Source: an uncultured Granulicatella sp. (lineage in GTDB: Bacteria; Bacillota; Bacilli; Lactobacillales; Aerococcaceae). From it: a DNA stretch of 6,959 nucleotides. The notes beneath the pieces are model-generated. The model was not told the origin of the DNA. It made no database searches and was given only the letters and a program-made list of their open reading frames with translations. Shown piece by piece: positions 4,972-6,959 of the stretch (position 1 is its first letter; every line of letters begins with the position of its first letter). The translations under genes and the position numbers were made by a program. The stretch covers positions 1 through 6,959 of the forward strand of contig URWJ01000071.1 of NCBI GenBank assembly GCA_900551535.1, in the 5' to 3' direction.

Positions 4972-6546
4972 ATGTCACACTTAAAAGAAGAAGTACAATC
5001 TCGCAAGACCTTTGCGATTATTTCCCACCCGGATGCTGGGAAAACAACGATTACAGAACAATTACTCTTATACGGGGGTGCGATTCGTCAAGCCGGTACC
5101 GTAAAAGGGAAGAAAACAGGGAAGTTTGCAAAATCTGACTGGATGGAAATCGAAAAGCAACGTGGGATTTCTGTAACGAGTTCAGTGATGCAAGTGGAAT
5201 ACGATGGAAACCATATTAATATTGTGGATACACCAGGGCACGAGGACTTCTCAGAAGATACGTATCGTACATTAATGGCTGTGGATAGTGCCGTGATGGT
5301 CATCGACAGTGCCAAAGGGATTGAGCCGCAAACGAAGAAATTATTCGAAGTTTGTAGTATGCGTGGCATTCCAATCTTCACATTCATCAACAAATTAGAC
5401 CGTGATGGACGTGAACCATTAGAATTAATCGCGGAATTAGAAGAAGTATTAGGCATTGACGCGTATCCAATGAACTGGCCAATGGGGATGGGAAAAACAT
5501 TCCTTGGCTTATATGATATTTACAATAAACGTGTAGAATTGATGCATCCAGAAGAAAATGAAGATAATGACTTCTTACCATTGAACGAAGAGGGCGAAGT
5601 GGACGGTGATTATGCGTTTAAACAATCAACGCTATATAGCCAAGCCATCGAGGATGCACAACTTTTACTAGAAGCAGGGAATGCTTTTGACGAAGAAAAA
5701 ATCGCAGCGGGTAAATTAACGCCTGTATTCTTTGGGTCAGCCTTAACAGGATTTGGGGTTCAAACATTCTTAGACGCATTCGTTGACTTTGCGCCAAGTC
5801 CATCTGCTAAGAAAACTGAATCAGGAGAACTCGTTGATCCACTTCAAGAACAATTCACAGGATTCATTTTCAAGATTCAAGCAAACATGAACCCAGCTCA
5901 CCGCGACCGTATCGCATTTGTACGTATCTGTTCAGGAGAATTTACTCCAGGGATGGATATTACCGTGAACCGTTCGCAAAAGAAAATGAAATTATCTCAT
6001 ACAACGCAATTCATGGCCGATAGCCGTGAAACGGTGAAAGCAGCCGTAGCAGGGGATATCATCGGACTTTACGATACAGGGAACTTCCAAATCGGAGATA
6101 CGATTTACTCAGGAAAAACTCCTGTTCAGTTCGAACCACTACCACAATTTACGCCTGAAATCTTTAATAAAGTGGCTGCGAAAAACGTGATGAAACAAAA
6201 ATCATTCCATAAAGGAATCGAGCAGTTAGTACAAGAAGGAGCTATCCAATTGTACAAGACTTACCATACAGGAGAATATATCCTTGGTGCCGTTGGTCAA
6301 CTTCAATTTGAAGTATTCCAATACCGCTTGTTAAATGAATACAATGCAGAGGTAGTTATGACACCAATCGGAAGTAAGATTGCTCGTTGGATTGACGAAG
6401 AACAACTGGATCCAAATATGTCATCAAGCCGTAACTTATTATGTCGCGACCGATTTGACCAACCAGTCTTCTTATTCGAAAACCAATTTGCCTTAAACTG
6501 GTTCAAAGATAAACATCCAGATGTAGAATTAAAAGCATTGTTTTAA
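4972..6546 (+). CDS. prfC: Peptide chain release factor 3 (RF3)
   Basis: This 524-residue translational GTPase removes RF1 or RF2 from the ribosome after the peptide has been released, and acts in the cytoplasm. The GTPase motifs are all present: G1 SHPDAGKTT (18-26), G2 RGISVTSSV (64-72), G3 DTPGHEDF (86-93), G4 NKLD (140-143) and a G5-like FGSALTG. The TVKGKKTGKFAKSDWMEIEKQRG stretch before G2 is typical of RF3 and distinguishes it from EF-G and TetM-type proteins. Domain II (FTGFIFKIQANMNPAHRDR) and domain III (VGQLQFEVFQYRL) follow. Length is normal for RF3, with no truncation. It is transcribed alone from a TATAAT promoter and ends at a strong hairpin. Confidence 0.97.
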   Translation: MSHLKEEVQSRKTFAIISHPDAGKTTITEQLLLYGGAIRQAGTVKGKKTGKFAKSDWMEIEKQRGISVTSSVMQVEYDGNHINIVDTPGHEDFSEDTYRTLMAVDSAVMVIDSAKGIEPQTKKLFEVCSMRGIPIFTFINKLDRDGREPLELIAELEEVLGIDAYPMNWPMGMGKTFLGLYDIYNKRVELMHPEENEDNDFLPLNEEGEVDGDYAFKQSTLYSQAIEDAQLLLEAGNAFDEEKIAAGKLTPVFFGSALTGFGVQTFLDAFVDFAPSPSAKKTESGELVDPLQEQFTGFIFKIQANMNPAHRDRIAFVRICSGEFTPGMDITVNRSQKKMKLSHTTQFMADSRETVKAAVAGDIIGLYDTGNFQIGDTIYSGKTPVQFEPLPQFTPEIFNKVAAKNVMKQKSFHKGIEQLVQEGAIQLYKTYHTGEYILGAVGQLQFEVFQYRLLNEYNAEVVMTPIGSKIARWIDEEQLDPNMSSSRNLLCRDRFDQPVFLFENQFALNWFKDKHPDVELKALF

Positions 6547-6553
6547 TAAAAAT

Positions 6554-6589
6554 AAGAGACTCTCTAATCGAGTGATTAGAGAGTCTTTT
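6554..6589. terminator. Terminator of prfC, probably shared with the degV-family gene
   Basis: GACTCTCTAATC (6558-6569) pairs perfectly with GATTAGAGAGTC (6574-6585) around a 4-nt loop. Flanking AAGA/TTTT extends the stem to 16 bp with one G-U. TTTT ends it on the plus strand, and TCTTATTTTTATT follows on the minus strand, so it can work for both convergent genes. Confidence 0.92.
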
Positions 6590-6603
6590 CGAATTTATTT
6601 AGT

Positions 6604-6959
6604 TTAAGCCTCGTATCCCATTAGGATTCCGCCTTGTTCTGCATAATAGCTGCAGATACCGCTTGTATGAATGCTTGAAACGTCCGCTTCTGGGAATTCA
6701 CCATGAATGGCTGATTGAATTAAGCCGCAGATTTCTGGATTACTGCAGTGGCTAATGACCACTCGGCCACCTTTGTAACCATTTTTCTTCATTTCAGCCC
6801 AAAGTGCTTGGACAGCTTTCTTTTGACCTTTTGCTTTGTGAAGAAGGTTTAAAGTTCCTTCTGGAGATGCATTTCCGACTAAGTGGATATTGAGCATTCC
6901 GATTACGGCGCCGACTAATTTGTTTAAGCGACCATTTTTCACTAAGTTATCGACACGTG
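6604..6959 (-). CDS. DegV family protein, C-terminal part (cut by window edge)
   Basis: The reading frame stays open to the right edge, so only the last 117 or so residues of a roughly 280-290-residue protein are seen; the GTG at 6942 is an internal Val, not a start. DegV/FakB proteins bind a fatty acid, and some deliver it to fatty acid kinase FakA in the cytoplasm. The visible part has RVDNLVKNGRLNKL, equivalent to the family's L-x-K-x-GR[IL] segment, then IGMLNIHLVG, KAKGQKKAVQAL, and near the end IHTSGICSYYAEQGGILMGYEA. The His of IHTSG appears to match the His of the family's T-H-x-GPG segment that contacts the fatty acid head group, but the usual GPG is replaced. The N-terminal Thr/Ser carboxylate-binding motifs lie outside the window, so lipid binding cannot be judged. 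fakA is not visible. Confidence 0.9.
   Translation of the reverse strand, partial: RVDNLVKNGRLNKLVGAVIGMLNIHLVGNASPEGTLNLLHKAKGQKKAVQALWAEMKKNGYKGGRVVISHCSNPEICGLIQSAIHGEFPEADVSSIHTSGICSYYAEQGGILMGYEA

Noticed and set aside
6604..6942. GTG at 6942 as start of a short DegV-like protein
   Set aside because: The frame stays open upstream with family-like residues (RVDNL) to the window edge, so the gene is cut by the window, not short.

Overview
The window is low-GC Firmicutes chromosome, most likely from Lactobacillales. Support for this comes from strong AGGAGG-type ribosome binding sites, A/T-ending codons, TATAAT promoters, U-tailed terminators, and a set of recognisable proteins (proline iminopeptidase, streptococcal-type NrdI-like flavodoxin, RF3, DegV). 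The exact genus cannot be read from the sequence; a Granulicatella/Carnobacteriaceae-like or streptococcus-like source is a guess. No tRNA, rRNA, CRISPR array, insertion sequence or phage gene is seen.

Left part (1-2717): a terminator from an unseen upstream gene is followed by about 200 bp of AT-rich leader with one extended -10 promoter. Then comes a tight three-gene plus-strand operon: a small protein with an N-terminal ribbon-helix-helix-like region (243-638), an SPFH/band-7 membrane scaffold protein (656-1549), and an unrecognised single-pass membrane protein (1552-2673) with a signal peptide, an extracellular domain and a strongly basic cytoplasmic tail. A clear terminator closes it. 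This operon is the least ordinary part of the window. The SPFH gene is accompanied not by NfeD, its usual partner, but by a protein I do not recognise. The SPFH gene also has codon use typical of highly expressed genes, unlike the gene after it.

Middle (2739-4367): a two-gene plus-strand unit encodes a cysteine-free uracil-DNA-glycosylase-superfamily protein and a proline iminopeptidase (pip), joined by an ATGA overlap. It ends in a hairpin shared with the convergent NrdI-like flavodoxin gene.

Right part (4378-6959): the flavodoxin gene (minus strand) and prfC (plus strand, peptide chain release factor 3) diverge from a 138-bp intergenic region carrying promoter motifs and an AT-only palindrome. 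prfC ends at a strong hairpin that probably also serves the convergent, window-truncated DegV-family gene on the minus strand.

The housekeeping genes (pip, prfC, NrdI-like, degV) have no evident joint function. The first operon looks like a functional unit at the membrane, possibly self-regulated by its first gene; that is inference.
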